A DNA stretch of 33,201 bases from Lentibacillus juripiscarius JCM 12147 (GCA_001311805.1 BBCA01000033.1:1-33201), one strand, 5' to 3'. Shown: positions 16,007 to 25,571, counted from the first letter of the stretch. The notes: a model not told the origin generated them from the sequence alone. Program-made: numbers and translations.

Positions 16007-16543
16007 TTACTGTAGCTTCTCAATCTGGGTGAAATCCAGCTCGACCGGGGTTTCACGGCCAAACATATTTACGTGCACTTTCACTTTCTGCTTATCCGCA
16101 TCAATATGCTCAATCGTACCTGTAAAATCAGTGAAAGGCCCATCTGTAATGTGCACATTTTCCTTAATTTCAAAATTAATCTGTGGTGCAGCCTCTTTTA
16201 CACCCATTTGCTTCAGTACAGTCTCTATTTCACCGGGCAGTAAGGGCGTTGGTTTCGTTCCATGGCCGCTTGATCCGACAAAACCGGTTACACCCGGTGT
16301 GTTACGAACAACGTACCATGAGTCATCGGTCATAACCATTTCCGCAAGAACATAGCCAGGGAAGAATTTCTTTTTAACAACCTTTTTCTTGCCATTTTTC
16401 ACTTCCGTCTCTTCTTCTTCAGGCACGATAACACGAAAAATTTTATCCTCCATGTCCATTGTCTCAACACGCTTCTGCAAGTTCGTTTTCACCTTATTCT
16501 CGTAACCGGAATAAGTGTGGATTACATACCAATTCTTTTCCAT
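16007..16543 (-). CDS. nusG: Transcription elongation and termination factor NusG
   Basis: NusG binds RNA polymerase near the bridge of the clamp and affects pausing and termination. The 178-residue product has the NGN domain (MEKNWYVIHTYSGYE, residues 1-110) and the C-terminal KOW domain (about 123-178, with GPFTDFTGTIEHID). The ATG has no ribosome site within 20 bases; GGGAGGG is at 16576-16570, separated from the ATG by a hairpin that could bring it close. It follows secE across a terminator hairpin and has a likely promoter of its own. No frameshift. Confidence 0.95.
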   Translation of the reverse strand: MEKNWYVIHTYSGYENKVKTNLQKRVETMDMEDKIFRVIVPEEEETEVKNGKKKVVKKKFFPGYVLAEMVMTDDSWYVVRNTPGVTGFVGSSGHGTKPTPLLPGEIETVLKQMGVKEAAPQINFEIKENVHITDGPFTDFTGTIEHIDADKQKVKVHVNMFGRETPVELDFTQIEKLQ

Positions 16544-16577
16544 TTATACAGGGCAGTCCGTCCGCCCTTCCCTCCCT
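16544..16577 (-). promoter_or_regulatory. nusG ribosome site bridged by a hairpin
   Basis: The minus strand reads GGGAGGG (16576-16570), then AGGGC (16568-16564), nine loop bases, GCCCT (16554-16550), then GTATAA and ATG. If the 5-bp stem forms, the gap from Shine-Dalgarno to ATG drops from about 26 to about 8 bases. The stem is seen; the function is inferred. Confidence 0.5.
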
Positions 16578-16631
16578 TATCATCAATCTCTTGCCTACGC
16601 CCAAGCCGCTTCTAACTTAAAAAATGCAATA

Positions 16632-16660
16632 TTAAAAAACCCGCTGTACCCGGGTTTTTA
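16632..16660 (-). terminator. Intrinsic terminator between secE and nusG
   Basis: Minus strand AAAAACCCG, loop GGTACAG, CGGGTTTTTT. A strong, short terminator with a full T tract. It lies downstream of the likely nusG promoter, so nusG transcripts from that promoter must pass it. Confidence 0.75.
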
Positions 16661-16683
16661 TAAATCGAAATAGTATATATTCC

Positions 16684-16716
16684 ATTATAGCATAATTATA
16701 GTGTATTTATTCAACA
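16684..16716 (-). promoter_or_regulatory. Likely nusG promoter with extended -10
   Basis: TGCTATAAT (TATAAT at 16689-16684) is a perfect extended -10. The nearest -35 is TTGAAT at a long spacing of 19 bases, so recognition would rest mainly on the -10. The start is expected near 16677, just before the terminator hairpin. Confidence 0.55.
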
Positions 16717-16719
16717 CTG

Positions 16720-16896
16720 TTAAAATAATAAATTAAGAAATTGCGAAATGCCCAAGTCGATGAGTGCAAAAAACACGGCCACAAAGGCAACAGTTGTTAT
16801 GACGGTGATTGTATAGCTTGTCAGTTCACGGCCTTTTGGCCAGCTGACCTTTTTCATTTCCCTGGAAACATTCTTAAAGAACTTCATGATATTCAC
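16720..16896 (-). CDS. secE: Preprotein translocase subunit SecE
   Basis: SecE clamps the SecY channel in the cytoplasmic membrane. The product has 58 residues with a single membrane helix at about 29-50 after the amphipathic KNVSREMKKVSWPKGRE segment that marks short Gram-positive SecE. The start is GTG 16896, with GGAGG 8 bases upstream; an internal ATG at 16887 has poor spacing. It lies between rpmG and nusG as in Bacillus. Confidence 0.93.
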   Translation of the reverse strand: MNIMKFFKNVSREMKKVSWPKGRELTSYTITVITTVAFVAVFFALIDLGISQFLNLLF

Positions 16897-16940
16897 AGCT
16901 TGTCCCTCCCCAGACTCAGAAACCCACTAAAAATGCGCCA

Positions 16941-17087
16941 TTATTTTGTTTCGCGGTGTAACGTGTGCTTGCCGCATATTTTGCAGTATTTCTGCATTTC
17001 CAGCCGTTCACTGACTGATGCATTTTTGCTTGTCGCATAGTTTCTATTTGAACAGATAGCACATGCCAATGCTACTTTTCGTTTCAT
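16941..17087 (-). CDS. rpmG: 50S ribosomal protein L33 (zinc form)
   Basis: L33 is a small protein of the large subunit near the E site. The 48-residue product opens [19 protein letters not shown] and has two CxxC pairs (CAIC and CKIC), the zinc-binding form. It sits between sigH and secE, where B. subtilis 168 has a third L33 gene that is frameshifted; here it is intact. The ribosome site is weak (GGGGTGGG), and an upstream CCC can pair with it, which may limit translation. It has its own promoter at 17126-17154. Confidence 0.92.
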   Translation of the reverse strand: MKRKVALACAICSNRNYATSKNASVSERLEMQKYCKICGKHTLHRETK

Positions 17088-17125
17088 TTATATCCCACCC
17101 CATCGGAGGGTTTTTTGCCTTTACC

Positions 17126-17154
17126 AATGTAGCATGACCTCTTGCAAGTGTCAA
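17126..17154 (-). promoter_or_regulatory. SigA promoter for rpmG-secE
   Basis: Minus strand TTGACA (17154-17149), 17 bases, TACATT (17131-17126). The -35 overlaps the sigH stop codon (17153-17151). Start expected near 17119, about 30 bases before rpmG. Confidence 0.7.
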
Positions 17155-17816
17155 CGTACCTGCCGGGTGCTTGCCCCATTTGCCTCCAGCAGCTGCTCCA
17201 ATTTGCGCTTGATCCGCTGTAAAGCATTATCTATCGACTTCACATGCCGTTTAAGTTTAACGGAAATTTCCTGGTAGGTGCATCCGTCCAAATACAGGCG
17301 AAGCACTTCCTTCTCAAGCGTACTCAGAAGTTCGGATAATTTTCCTTCCATATCAAAAAAGTTCTCTCTGTTTACCAGTAACTCTTGTGGGTCGATTGCT
17401 TTGGTGCCGCCTATAACATCAAGTAGCGTGCGGTCGGATTCCTCATCATAGATTGGCTTGTCCAGCGAAACATACGAGTTGAGCGGGGTATGCTTTTGTC
17501 TTGTGGCTGTTTTAATAGCGGTGATTATCTGCCGGGTGACACACAGTTCGGCAAATGCCTTGAATGAGGAGAGTTTGTCCCCGTCATAATCGCGGATAGC
17601 CTTGTACAGACCTATCATGCCTTCTTGAATAATGTCTTCTTTATCCGCACCGATGATAAAATAGGTTCGTGCTTTTGCTCGTACAAAATTAATATACTTG
17701 TTTATCAAAAAGTCCAGTGCCTGACTGTTTCCGCAGTGTATCAGACGAATAATTTCATCATCTTCTAGCTTCTCCAGGCTTTCATTGTCTGTCTCTACCA
17801 GCTCGACACTCACCAA
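17151..17816 (-). CDS. sigH: RNA polymerase sigma-H factor (SigH)
   Basis: SigH directs transition-phase and early sporulation or competence genes in Bacillus. The 221-residue product (B. subtilis 218) has region 2 (FVRAKARTYFIIGADKEDIIQEG, about 44-70) and the region 4 helix-turn-helix (CTYQEISVKLKRHVKSIDNALQRIKRKL, about 177-205). The start is probably TTG 17816 with GGGGGG 7 bases upstream; GTG 17813 is an alternative. The first 18 residues are not conserved. Its own promoter lies 40-70 bases upstream. No frameshift. Confidence 0.93.
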   Translation of the reverse strand: MVSVELVETDNESLEKLEDDEIIRLIHCGNSQALDFLINKYINFVRAKARTYFIIGADKEDIIQEGMIGLYKAIRDYDGDKLSSFKAFAELCVTRQIITAIKTATRQKHTPLNSYVSLDKPIYDEESDRTLLDVIGGTKAIDPQELLVNRENFFDMEGKLSELLSTLEKEVLRLYLDGCTYQEISVKLKRHVKSIDNALQRIKRKLEQLLEANGASTRQVR

Positions 17817-17854
17817 AAATGACCCCCCGACAAAACTGTAGTCAATTTAAACGT

Positions 17855-17884
17855 ATTATACAGTAAGCGTTTCCTAATAGTCAA
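17855..17884 (-). promoter_or_regulatory. SigA promoter for sigH
   Basis: Minus strand TTGACT (17884-17879), 18 bases, TATAAT (17860-17855). The -10 is perfect. The start is expected near 17848, about 30 bases before the sigH start. Confidence 0.75.
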
Positions 17885-18010
17885 CATAGAATAGAAAAGT
17901 GAAGGACTCGCAGATGGATATATTAGCTGGCTTTTAGTGTGGGCTGTTTTCTAAAAGACTGTTGCTTTTTGTGTCACTCCAAGAATGAAACCCTACCAAA
18001 AATTTCTATA

Positions 18011-18411
18011 AACTGCGACACTACTGCTACAATGTTATTTTCGCTCCGGGCAGTCGCTTTCACCCCAGGGCATAAGCGCGACATCTACTCAAGCTCTCTT
18101 CGTTCGCTTTCGTAGTGTCTTCTTTACCGCGGGCAACGCTTCAGCTTCCTCGGAAGCAAAAACCGCTTCCTGCGGGATCTTCAGCTGCTGCTTTTCCCGC
18201 AGGAGTCGACTGCCCTCGGCTCCAATCAAGCACTACGCTAGCGCAGGAAATACACGAAGACTCCAGCGGGAAAGCGAAGACGGTGAGACCCCACAGCGAC
18301 GAGCACACAGCGTTCTTTGCGAGCGAGGAGGCTCAGCGCGAGCCCGCGGAAAGCGAAGTGTATTTCCGGAGCGGGATCATAGCACTCACATTTTTTCACT
18401 ACGTCGCAGTT
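18011..18411. repeat. Palindromic intergenic repeat of about 400 bp
   Basis: The rae1-sigH gap (17817-18477) contains a GC-rich element bounded by AACTGCGAC (18011-18019) and GTCGCAGTT (18403-18411). Two diverged copies of one module meet head to head at the palindrome CGCTAGCG (18236-18243). Read outward from the centre, each arm shows GACTCC, GCGGGAAA, GAGGA(A/G)GCT, GCCCGCGG, AAAGCGA and CCGGAGCG in the same order. It resembles GC-rich repeats I recall from many Bacillaceae genomes. No credible coding frame was found. The rest of the gap (17885-18010 and 18412-18477) shows nothing more. Confidence 0.7.
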
Positions 18412-18477
18412 CATATCACCTGCGCTGGAAACACACCAGCGTTTACAAAAAGTGCCTTTACCATCATACCAGCTAGT

Positions 18478-18987
18478 TTATGCGTCCCCGCGCCTCCACT
18501 TTTCGAACTTGTCCAGAACATCTTTCTTAAGAGGAATTTTAAGTGGGCGTCCGCTCTGCCAGTTTTCCTCTATTTTATCCGCTATCTCCCTGTCAATCGT
18601 GTTCAATTCGATATACAGTTCTCGTGCTGATTTGCGAAGCGCACCACGGCCAAAGATGGTACGCTGTTCGGCGTAATCCGATGTGGCCACATACACTTGA
18701 TTCAATACATTCTTTAATTCCTTCACCAGCCGTTCGATGCATTCATCAGCCGTTTCATTCTCTTTGGTATAAATAATTTCAACCTGGTATTCTTTGTGCC
18801 TGTTTTCCATTCCCTTCACATAATAGGCATCAAAAACGACAATGACACGCATGCCCGAAAATGCCTGGTAGTCCGCCAGCAATTCAATTAGCCGGTCACG
18901 CGCTTGTCCGATATCCTCCAGCTTTAATCGCTTTAATTCGTCCCAGGCGCCGATGATATTGTAGCCGTCCACTACCAGAACATTCAT
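18478..18987 (-). CDS. rae1: Ribosome-associated endoribonuclease Rae1 (YacP)
   Basis: Rae1 is a NYN/PIN-like nuclease that enters the ribosomal A site and cuts certain mRNAs during translation in B. subtilis. The 169-residue product starts [15 protein letters not shown], with the catalytic Asp of the VDGYN motif. VVFDAY near residue 52, KENETADECIE near 75 and VATSDYAEQ near 98 supply the other acidic residues. The ATG overlaps the rlmB stop (TGATG); a GTG one codon earlier is possible. It ends the cysE-cysS-mrnC-rlmB-rae1 operon. No frameshift. Confidence 0.92.
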   Translation of the reverse strand: MNVLVVDGYNIIGAWDELKRLKLEDIGQARDRLIELLADYQAFSGMRVIVVFDAYYVKGMENRHKEYQVEIIYTKENETADECIERLVKELKNVLNQVYVATSDYAEQRTIFGRGALRKSARELYIELNTIDREIADKIEENWQSGRPLKIPLKKDVLDKFEKWRRGDA

Positions 18988-19731
18988 CACCGCTCACCTG
19001 CCGGAAATCTTTTTCGGTATACCTCATACAAAAGCAGGCTGCAGGCAACTGACGCGTTCAGAGATGACACATGTCCATTCATAGGAAGGCTTACCGTCCA
19101 GTCACATTTGTCCCGTACTAATCGGCTTATACCTTTGCCTTCATTCCCAATCACAATGGCTATTGGGAGTCCGCCGTCCAGCTGCCGGTAATCCTCCGTG
19201 CCATCTGCATCCGTGCCGACAACCCAAACCTGTTTTTCTTTCAGTTCATCAATCGTGCCAGCAATATTCGTGACACGCGTAACCGGGACATGCTCCAATG
19301 CCCCGGCAGCCGTTTTGGCGACCGTCTGGGTAAGGCCGACAGAACGGCGTTTGGGAATAATAATCCCATGGGCACCGGAGGCATCGGCTGTCCTTAGAAT
19401 GGACCCAAGATTATGGGGGTCCTCCAGCTGATCCAAAATAACGAAAAAGGTGCTTCATTTTTCTTTTCTGCCTCAGCAAACAAATCATCCAGCGAAGCAT
19501 ACGCATAAGAGGCAACATAAGCGACAACACCCTGATGATTTCCGGAGGCCAATTGATCAAGCTTTACTTTTGGCACCTTTTGCAAACGGTTCCGGCATCT
19601 TTTGCAAGATGGTTTAACTTTCCTGTCAGTGATTTATTCAGCTGATCGGAGACGACCACTTTATTGACCGGCCTTCCCGCTGTCAGTGCTTCGATAACGG
19701 GATTTTTGCCGATAATCATTTCCTGTTCCAT
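18987..19731 (-). CDS. rlmB: 23S rRNA 2'-O-methyltransferase RlmB (YacO), two frameshifts
   Basis: RlmB belongs to the SPOUT (TrmH) family, whose E. coli member methylates a ribose in 23S rRNA. The start ATG 19731 ([20 protein letters not shown]) follows GGGAGGG. One T is missing at 19584-19586 (AGTVLQKVPK) and one at 19444-19448 ([15 protein letters not shown]). The corrected product has 248 residues (B. subtilis 249). The N-terminal L30e-like domain spans about 1-75. The SPOUT knot carries [30 protein letters not shown] and the final [15 protein letters not shown]. It lies 2 bases after the mrnC stop. Confidence 0.93.
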
Positions 19732-19733
19732 TG

Positions 19734-20132
19734 TCAGCTATCCCTCCCTTCTACAAACGCTACCGCTGCCGCCATCAGTTCGTTCAGCCTCGCCTCATTC
19801 CGGAGCAGGTAATGGTAGCCGATGAGCGTCTCGAATGCGGTGCTATACCGGTACGTCTGTACACTTGTATTTTTGGGAACCGTTCCAGACTTGGCATTCC
19901 TGCCCCGGGCAACAATCTGTGCCTCTTCACCGTTTAGCAGATCCGCTTCCAGCCAGTGCAGAACAACAGACGCTTGTGCCTTTGCTGATACGAACGTAAC
20001 GGCTTCCCTGTGGAGCTGATTTGGTTTCACTGTCCCTTGCTTCAGCAAATGTTCTCTGACATGAACCTCAAACACGGCATCTCCCATATAGGCCAGTGCC
20101 AGGCTCTTCATTTGTTTGACTTCAAGATCCAT
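19734..20132 (-). CDS. mrnC: Mini-ribonuclease 3
   Basis: MrnC is an RNase III catalytic domain without the dsRNA-binding domain; in B. subtilis it matures the ends of 23S rRNA. The 132-residue product keeps the signature [18 protein letters not shown] (about 13-30) with catalytic Asp and Glu, and [17 protein letters not shown] near the C terminus. It overlaps the end of cysS by 11 bases, a sign of translational coupling, and the ribosome site is weak. No frameshift. Confidence 0.93.
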   Translation of the reverse strand: MDLEVKQMKSLALAYMGDAVFEVHVREHLLKQGTVKPNQLHREAVTFVSAKAQASVVLHWLEADLLNGEEAQIVARGRNAKSGTVPKNTSVQTYRYSTAFETLIGYHYLLRNEARLNELMAAAVAFVEGRDS

Positions 20133-21532
20133 CGTCGGCCCGCTTCCATCTTGTTCCCTGTGGCGTGTCTTCGAGAATAATATCTTTCTCCCTTAAGCTG
20201 TCACGTATTTCGTCGGCTCGGGCAAAATTGCGGTTTCTCCGTGCCTCTTCACGCTCCTTTAGCAGTGCTTCAATATCGGCATCAAGCAGCTCTTCTTCCT
20301 GTTCCAGCTGAACACCCAGTACATCGAGCAATGTTTCGATGCTAGTCTGAAATGCCTCAATAACACGAACAGAGGTATGTTCCTGTTCAAGGTACCGGTT
20401 GGCTTCTTTGTTATATCAAATAAGACAGCGATAGCGTTAGCGGTATTAAAATCATCGTCCATCGCTTCTTCAAACTGCTTCTTCAGCGCCGAGATGGTTC
20501 CCATCCATTCATTAGCCGCTTTATCAGTATCCATGCTGGCCTGCTTGCGGTGTTCCAGGTTACTGTATGCATTTTTCACCCGGTCAAGGCTATTTTTCGC
20601 CCCTTGCAGCAGTTCTTCTGTAAAGTTGATCGGATGACGGTAATGGACACTCAGCATAAAGAAGCGGATCACCTGCGGGTCGTGCTGTGCAATGATATCT
20701 TTCGTCAATACGAAGTTGCCAAGTGATTTGGACATTTTTTCATTATCAATATTAATGTACCCATTATGCATCCAGTAATTAGCAAAACTTTTGCCGGTCA
20801 TTGCCTCTGATTGGGCAATTTCATTTTCGTGGTGCGGGAATGTGAGGTCCTGACCACCCGCATGAATATCAATGGTTTCACCAAGATATTTCTTAACCAT
20901 GGCTGAGCATTCAATATGCCAGCCGGGACGTCCCTGGCCCCACGGGGAATCCCACGCGATTTCACTGTCCTTTGCCTTTTTCCACAAGGCAAAATCTAGC
21001 GGGTCTTCTTTTTCTCGCCTACCTGAATACGTGCACCAGATCTGAGTTCATCAATCGATTGGTGAGACAGTTTGCCATAGTCTGCAAATGAGCGCGGTTT
21101 GAAATAAACATCTCCATCCGCCTCATAAGCATACCCCTTCTCTATCAAGCCTTGAATAAACGCGATAATGTCTTCCATCGTTTCCGTCACGCGCGGGTTC
21201 CAAGTTGCCTTTTTAACCCCCAGTGCCCCAACATCATTCAGATAAGCATCAATAAAACGATTGGCTACGTCCGGAACCGCCTCTCCCAGATCATTGGCCG
21301 CATGAATGATTTTATCATCGATATCAGTGAAATTAAGCACATAGTCGACCTGAAAGCCTTTATATTCAAAATATCGTCTGACGGTATCAAACACGACTGC
21401 TGGCCTGGCATTCCCAATATGAATATAGTTATAGACTGTCGGGCCGCAAACATACATGCGCACCCGGTTTTCTTCCATTGGCTGGAACGCTTCCTTTTCT
21501 CTTGTCAATGTATTATAAATGGTGATTGTCAT
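20122..21532 (-). CDS. cysS: Cysteinyl-tRNA synthetase, two frameshifts
   Basis: CysS charges tRNA-Cys in the cytoplasm. Class I motifs are present: [15 protein letters not shown] (residues 30-44) and KMSKSLGN (near 268). Zinc ligands include Cys29, the Cys of WHIECS and the His of HHENEIAQ. One G is missing near 21008 ([14 protein letters not shown]) and one near 20406 ([16 protein letters not shown]), both in an AAAG-GAAG context. The corrected length is 470 residues (B. subtilis 466). Its start lies inside the end of cysE, and AAGGAAGTG serves as ribosome site. The operon is governed by the T-box at 22300-22574. Confidence 0.95.
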
Positions 21533-22179
21533 TTTGTTTCACTTCCTTAAGCTTTGCTATTTCTTCACGCAACACATCAATTTCCTCTTGCAGCCGGTCA
21601 CAGCGGTCTGCCACTGGGTCCGGCAATTTTGGTGATCCAGATTCTTCTTCACTTTTTCCCCATTCTGTATAACAACCCGTCCCGGAACACCGACAACCGT
21701 GGAATAATCGGGAACATCTTTTAAAACAATTGATCCAGCCCCTACCTTGGAACTGCTTCCGATAGTTATATTGCCAAGCACTTTGGCACCGGTCGTGATC
21801 ATGGCATTATCCTTAATGGTTGGATGCCGTTTTCCTTTTTCTTTACCCGTACCACCGAGTGTCACTCCTTGAAAGATGGTGACATTATCCCCTATTTCAC
21901 ATGTTTCGCCTACTACAACGCCCATTCCGTGGTCAATAAAAACTTCCTGCCAATAATGGCACCCGGATGAATCTCGATGCCGGTAAAAAAGCGGCTTACT
22001 TGTGAAATGGCACGGGCAATGAAGAATAAACGGCGCTTAAAGAAGAAATGGGACAGCCGGTGTGCCCAGATGGCATGCAGACCTGAGTAAGTCAGCAACA
22101 CTTCCGTGTACGAGCGTGCTGCCGGATCCTGTTCAAAGACGGTATCCATATCCTCTTTCATCCGCTTAAAAATACCCAT
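21513..22179 (-). CDS. cysE: Serine O-acetyltransferase, two frameshifts
   Basis: CysE transfers an acetyl group from acetyl-CoA to serine, the first step of cysteine synthesis. The start ATG 22179 ([20 protein letters not shown]) has GGGGG about 10 bases upstream. One T is missing at 21938-21942, splitting the catalytic [14 protein letters not shown] loop, and one A at 21627-21630. The second correction replaces an odd tail by [20 protein letters not shown] and moves the stop to 21513, so cysE overlaps cysS by 20 bases. The corrected length is 222 residues (B. subtilis 217). The left-handed beta-helix repeats and [16 protein letters not shown] are clear. Confidence 0.94.
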
Positions 22180-22299
22180 TGTCCTGATTCCCCCTCTCTT
22201 CCTTTCTATATGTGTCCAATAGTAACAACGCAATTACCTGCTCTTTTAATAGTCTTTTAAAGTAACATAAGAAACTTGGCTTCATCACTCTCTTTGCAA

Positions 22300-22574
22300 A
22301 TAAAAAACAAGCGCCCCTGTGCTATAAGACACAGAGACGCTTGTTTGCGCGGTCCCACTCTGTTTGAAGAACATGTATTCTTCCAGCTTGGCTCTGGTAA
22401 CGGCAGAGTGCCGCCGCTATATACTCCGATTTCCATAGCGGGCTCCAAGGTGCATTTCAAAAACGGTGCTTCGAATCACTTGCAGCCGGTGGTGATTCTC
22501 TCTGGTTAAGCATGGCGTTTTTTTACTTCTCCTTGTCAACGCTCCGAAGGCTATATAATCATCCTTGTGATTGT
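22300..22574 (-). promoter_or_regulatory. T-box riboswitch, probable tRNA-Cys specificity
   Basis: The gltX-cysE gap holds a T-box leader that reads the charging state of tRNA. The T-box sequence AGAGTGGGACCGCG (about 22349-22362, minus) is followed by a terminator. Stem I shows GAGAAGTA and CAGAGAG elements and an apical loop. The probable specifier triplet is TGC (22454-22452) within GAAATGCACC, which codes cysteine and fits cysE-cysS. Uncharged tRNA-Cys would pair with it and block termination. The remainder (22180-22300) is plain leader. Confidence 0.88.
22303..22346 (-). terminator. T-box terminator
   Basis: Minus strand AACAAGCGTCTCTGTG, loop TCTTATAG, CACAGGGGCGCTTGTT then TTTTA. A long stem with a T tract directly after the T-box sequence, as expected. 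Confidence 0.9.
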
Positions 22575-22580
22575 GTTATT

Positions 22581-22609
22581 ACTATATTACATTTCCACGC
22601 AATTGTGAA
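22581..22609 (-). promoter_or_regulatory. Promoter of the cysE operon
   Basis: Minus strand TTCACA (22609-22604), 17 bases, TATAGT (22586-22581), directly after the gltX stop. Start expected near 22574, at the head of the T-box. Confidence 0.6.
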
Positions 22610-22613
22610 CCGG

Positions 22614-24096
<1,483 letters not shown>

Positions 24097-24099
24097 CTA

Positions 24100-24154
24100 A
24101 ATAAAGTGAAACTTCATCAGCGGGGGTACTATAACCCGTTAAAGCGTAATAAAA
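24100..24154. repeat. Short, internally deleted copy of the yacL-flanking repeat
   Basis: ATAAAGTGAAACTTCAT (24101-24117) followed by GGGGGTA matches the left end of the element at 25396-25554. CCCGTTAAAGCGTAATAAAAT (in two parts, 24135-24154) matches its right end. The middle 100 bases with both hairpins are missing. It lies in the gltX-yacL gap, where ispD-ispF are expected. Confidence 0.7.
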
Positions 24155-24173
24155 TGCGATCCTTGAGCGTCAA
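24146..24173 (-). promoter_or_regulatory. Possible gltX promoter
   Basis: Minus strand TTGACG (24173-24168), 16 bases, TATTAC (24151-24146). The -10 lies in the end of the repeat remnant. A promoter is needed here since a terminator cuts off yacL transcription. Confidence 0.45.
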
Positions 24174-24179
24174 ACGCAA

Positions 24180-24213
24180 TAAAAAGTGATAACGTACCTG
24201 TTATCACTTTTCC
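24180..24213 (-). terminator. Bidirectional-type terminator after yacL
   Basis: Perfect 12-bp stem AAAAGTGATAAC / GTTATCACTTTT, loop AGGTAC, then T and AT-rich sequence on the minus strand. It lies 24 bases after the yacL stop. Confidence 0.85.
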
Positions 24214-24235
24214 TTCTCTATAAGTTATACCGCTT

Positions 24236-25333
24236 TTACAGCGCTTTTTCAAGTAATTTCGGCTTGGCAAAAATCATCCGGCCCGCTGATGTCTGCAGGA
24301 CACTAGTAATCAGCACTTCTATTTTCCTGCCGATATAGTCGTGACCTTCCTCGACAACGATCATCGTTCCGTCATCCAGGTATGCGATGCCCTGATTGTG
24401 CTCCTTGCCATCCTTAATCACTTGCACATTTAATTCTTCTCCCGGTAAAACCACTGGCTTTACGGCATTTGCCAAATCATTGATATTCAGAATAGGTACA
24501 CCCTGCAAATCGCAGACTTTATTCAAGTTAAAGTCATTTGTCACCACAATGCCGTCCATCACCTTGGCTAGTTTGATCAGCTTGCTGTCGACTTCCGGAA
24601 TATCCTCAAAGTCACCTTCATAGATTTCCACATCGACCGGCAGCTCCTTCTGTATCCGGTTCAGTACATCCAGCCCCCGGCGTCCCCGGTTGCGTTTCAG
24701 TACATCTGAAGAATCGGCTATGTGCTGCAATTCGCCAAGCACAAATTGTGGAATAACAATGGTCCCCTCTAGAAAGTTAGTCTGACAGATATCCGCGATA
24801 CGGCCGTCAATAATGACACTGGTATCAAGAATCTTAGGCTTCGGCTTCTTCCTTTCCGTCACCTCTTCTTCCGCTGGCTGTTTTTTATCCCGTTCTTTTC
24901 GGTTGAAATTGAGCAGATTCATTAATTCATCCCGCCGTCTAAAAGCAACTTGAAAACCAAAATACCCCAATAATATCGTTATAAAGAGCGGTAAAAACTT
25001 TCGATACGAGATAAATTTCCATATCCGTAAGCGGAATATTAATTAAGTACGCGATTACCAGGCCACCAATCAGCCCCAGACTGCCAAACAGCAAATCACC
25101 AACCGGAATCTTAATCAGTGCTTCCTCAATCCATCTTAAAAAGCCAACAATATAATCTGTGACAAAATAAGAGAGACCAAATAATATAATTGCACCTAGC
25201 ACCATTCCCAAATAAGGGGATGCAGCCCAGCTGGCATCAGTAAAATCCAGCAAGTTAACAATATCCGGGACGTATAAAAATCCAATGGTACCTCCACTGA
25301 TAATAAAAATAAATGAACAATTTTATTCAGCAC
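24236..25333 (-). CDS. yacL: PIN/TRAM-domain membrane protein YacL, two frameshifts
   Basis: YacL is a membrane protein with four N-terminal helices (about residues 3-24, 33-53, 68-88, 95-130). They are followed by a PIN nuclease-like domain (about 166-285, opening [15 protein letters not shown]) and a TRAM domain (about 300-360). Its substrate is unknown. The start is GTG 25333 (MLNKIVHLF), with a perfect AGGAGGTGA. One T is missing at 25305-25309 ([13 protein letters not shown]) and one extra T is present at 24993-24997 ([17 protein letters not shown]). The corrected product has 365 residues (B. subtilis 366). Acidic residues of the PIN site look intact. Confidence 0.9.
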
Positions 25334-25395
25334 CACTGTCACCTCCTATCATCTATTATTACCCATTTTTCATAAAATAACCGCTATAATTCCAG

Positions 25396-25554
25396 ATAAA
25401 GTGAAACTTCATTCGGTGGGGGTATCTCTTCTTCCCCCCACCGAACGTTAGTTGAACGAATCAGGGATTTACGGGCTGTTTATCCCCACCTTCACGTCTC
25501 TGACTTACCCACGCTTAGAGGTGAGGGTGTTACAGCCCGTTAATGCTGATAAAA
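25396..25554. repeat. Structured intergenic repeat of about 160 bp
   Basis: The radA-yacL gap holds an element with two hairpins. The first is a perfect 11-bp stem TTCGGTGGGGG (25412-25422) / CCCCCACCGAA (25435-25445). The second is a long interrupted stem built on ACGGGCTGT (25471-25479) / ACAGCCCGT (25532-25540) with CCCCACCT / AGGTGAGG inside. A shortened copy lies at 24100-24154. No coding frame was found. It sits where disA is found in B. subtilis and lies in the yacL leader RNA. Confidence 0.75.
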
Positions 25555-25571
25555 TATATAATCATACCTAA

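Noticed and set aside
16741..17040. Plus-strand open frame of 99 codons opposite secE and rpmG
   Set aside because: Antisense to two conserved small genes that have ribosome sites, a membrane helix and zinc motifs.
18115..18630. Plus-strand open frame of 171 codons across the rae1-sigH gap
   Set aside because: It runs through the GC-rich palindromic repeat and into antisense rae1. It has low-complexity content, no ribosome site and no recognisable domain.
21557..21626. A novel Cys-rich tail of CysE
   Set aside because: It comes from a missing A at 21627-21630; the corrected frame gives the family's LPDPVADR tail.
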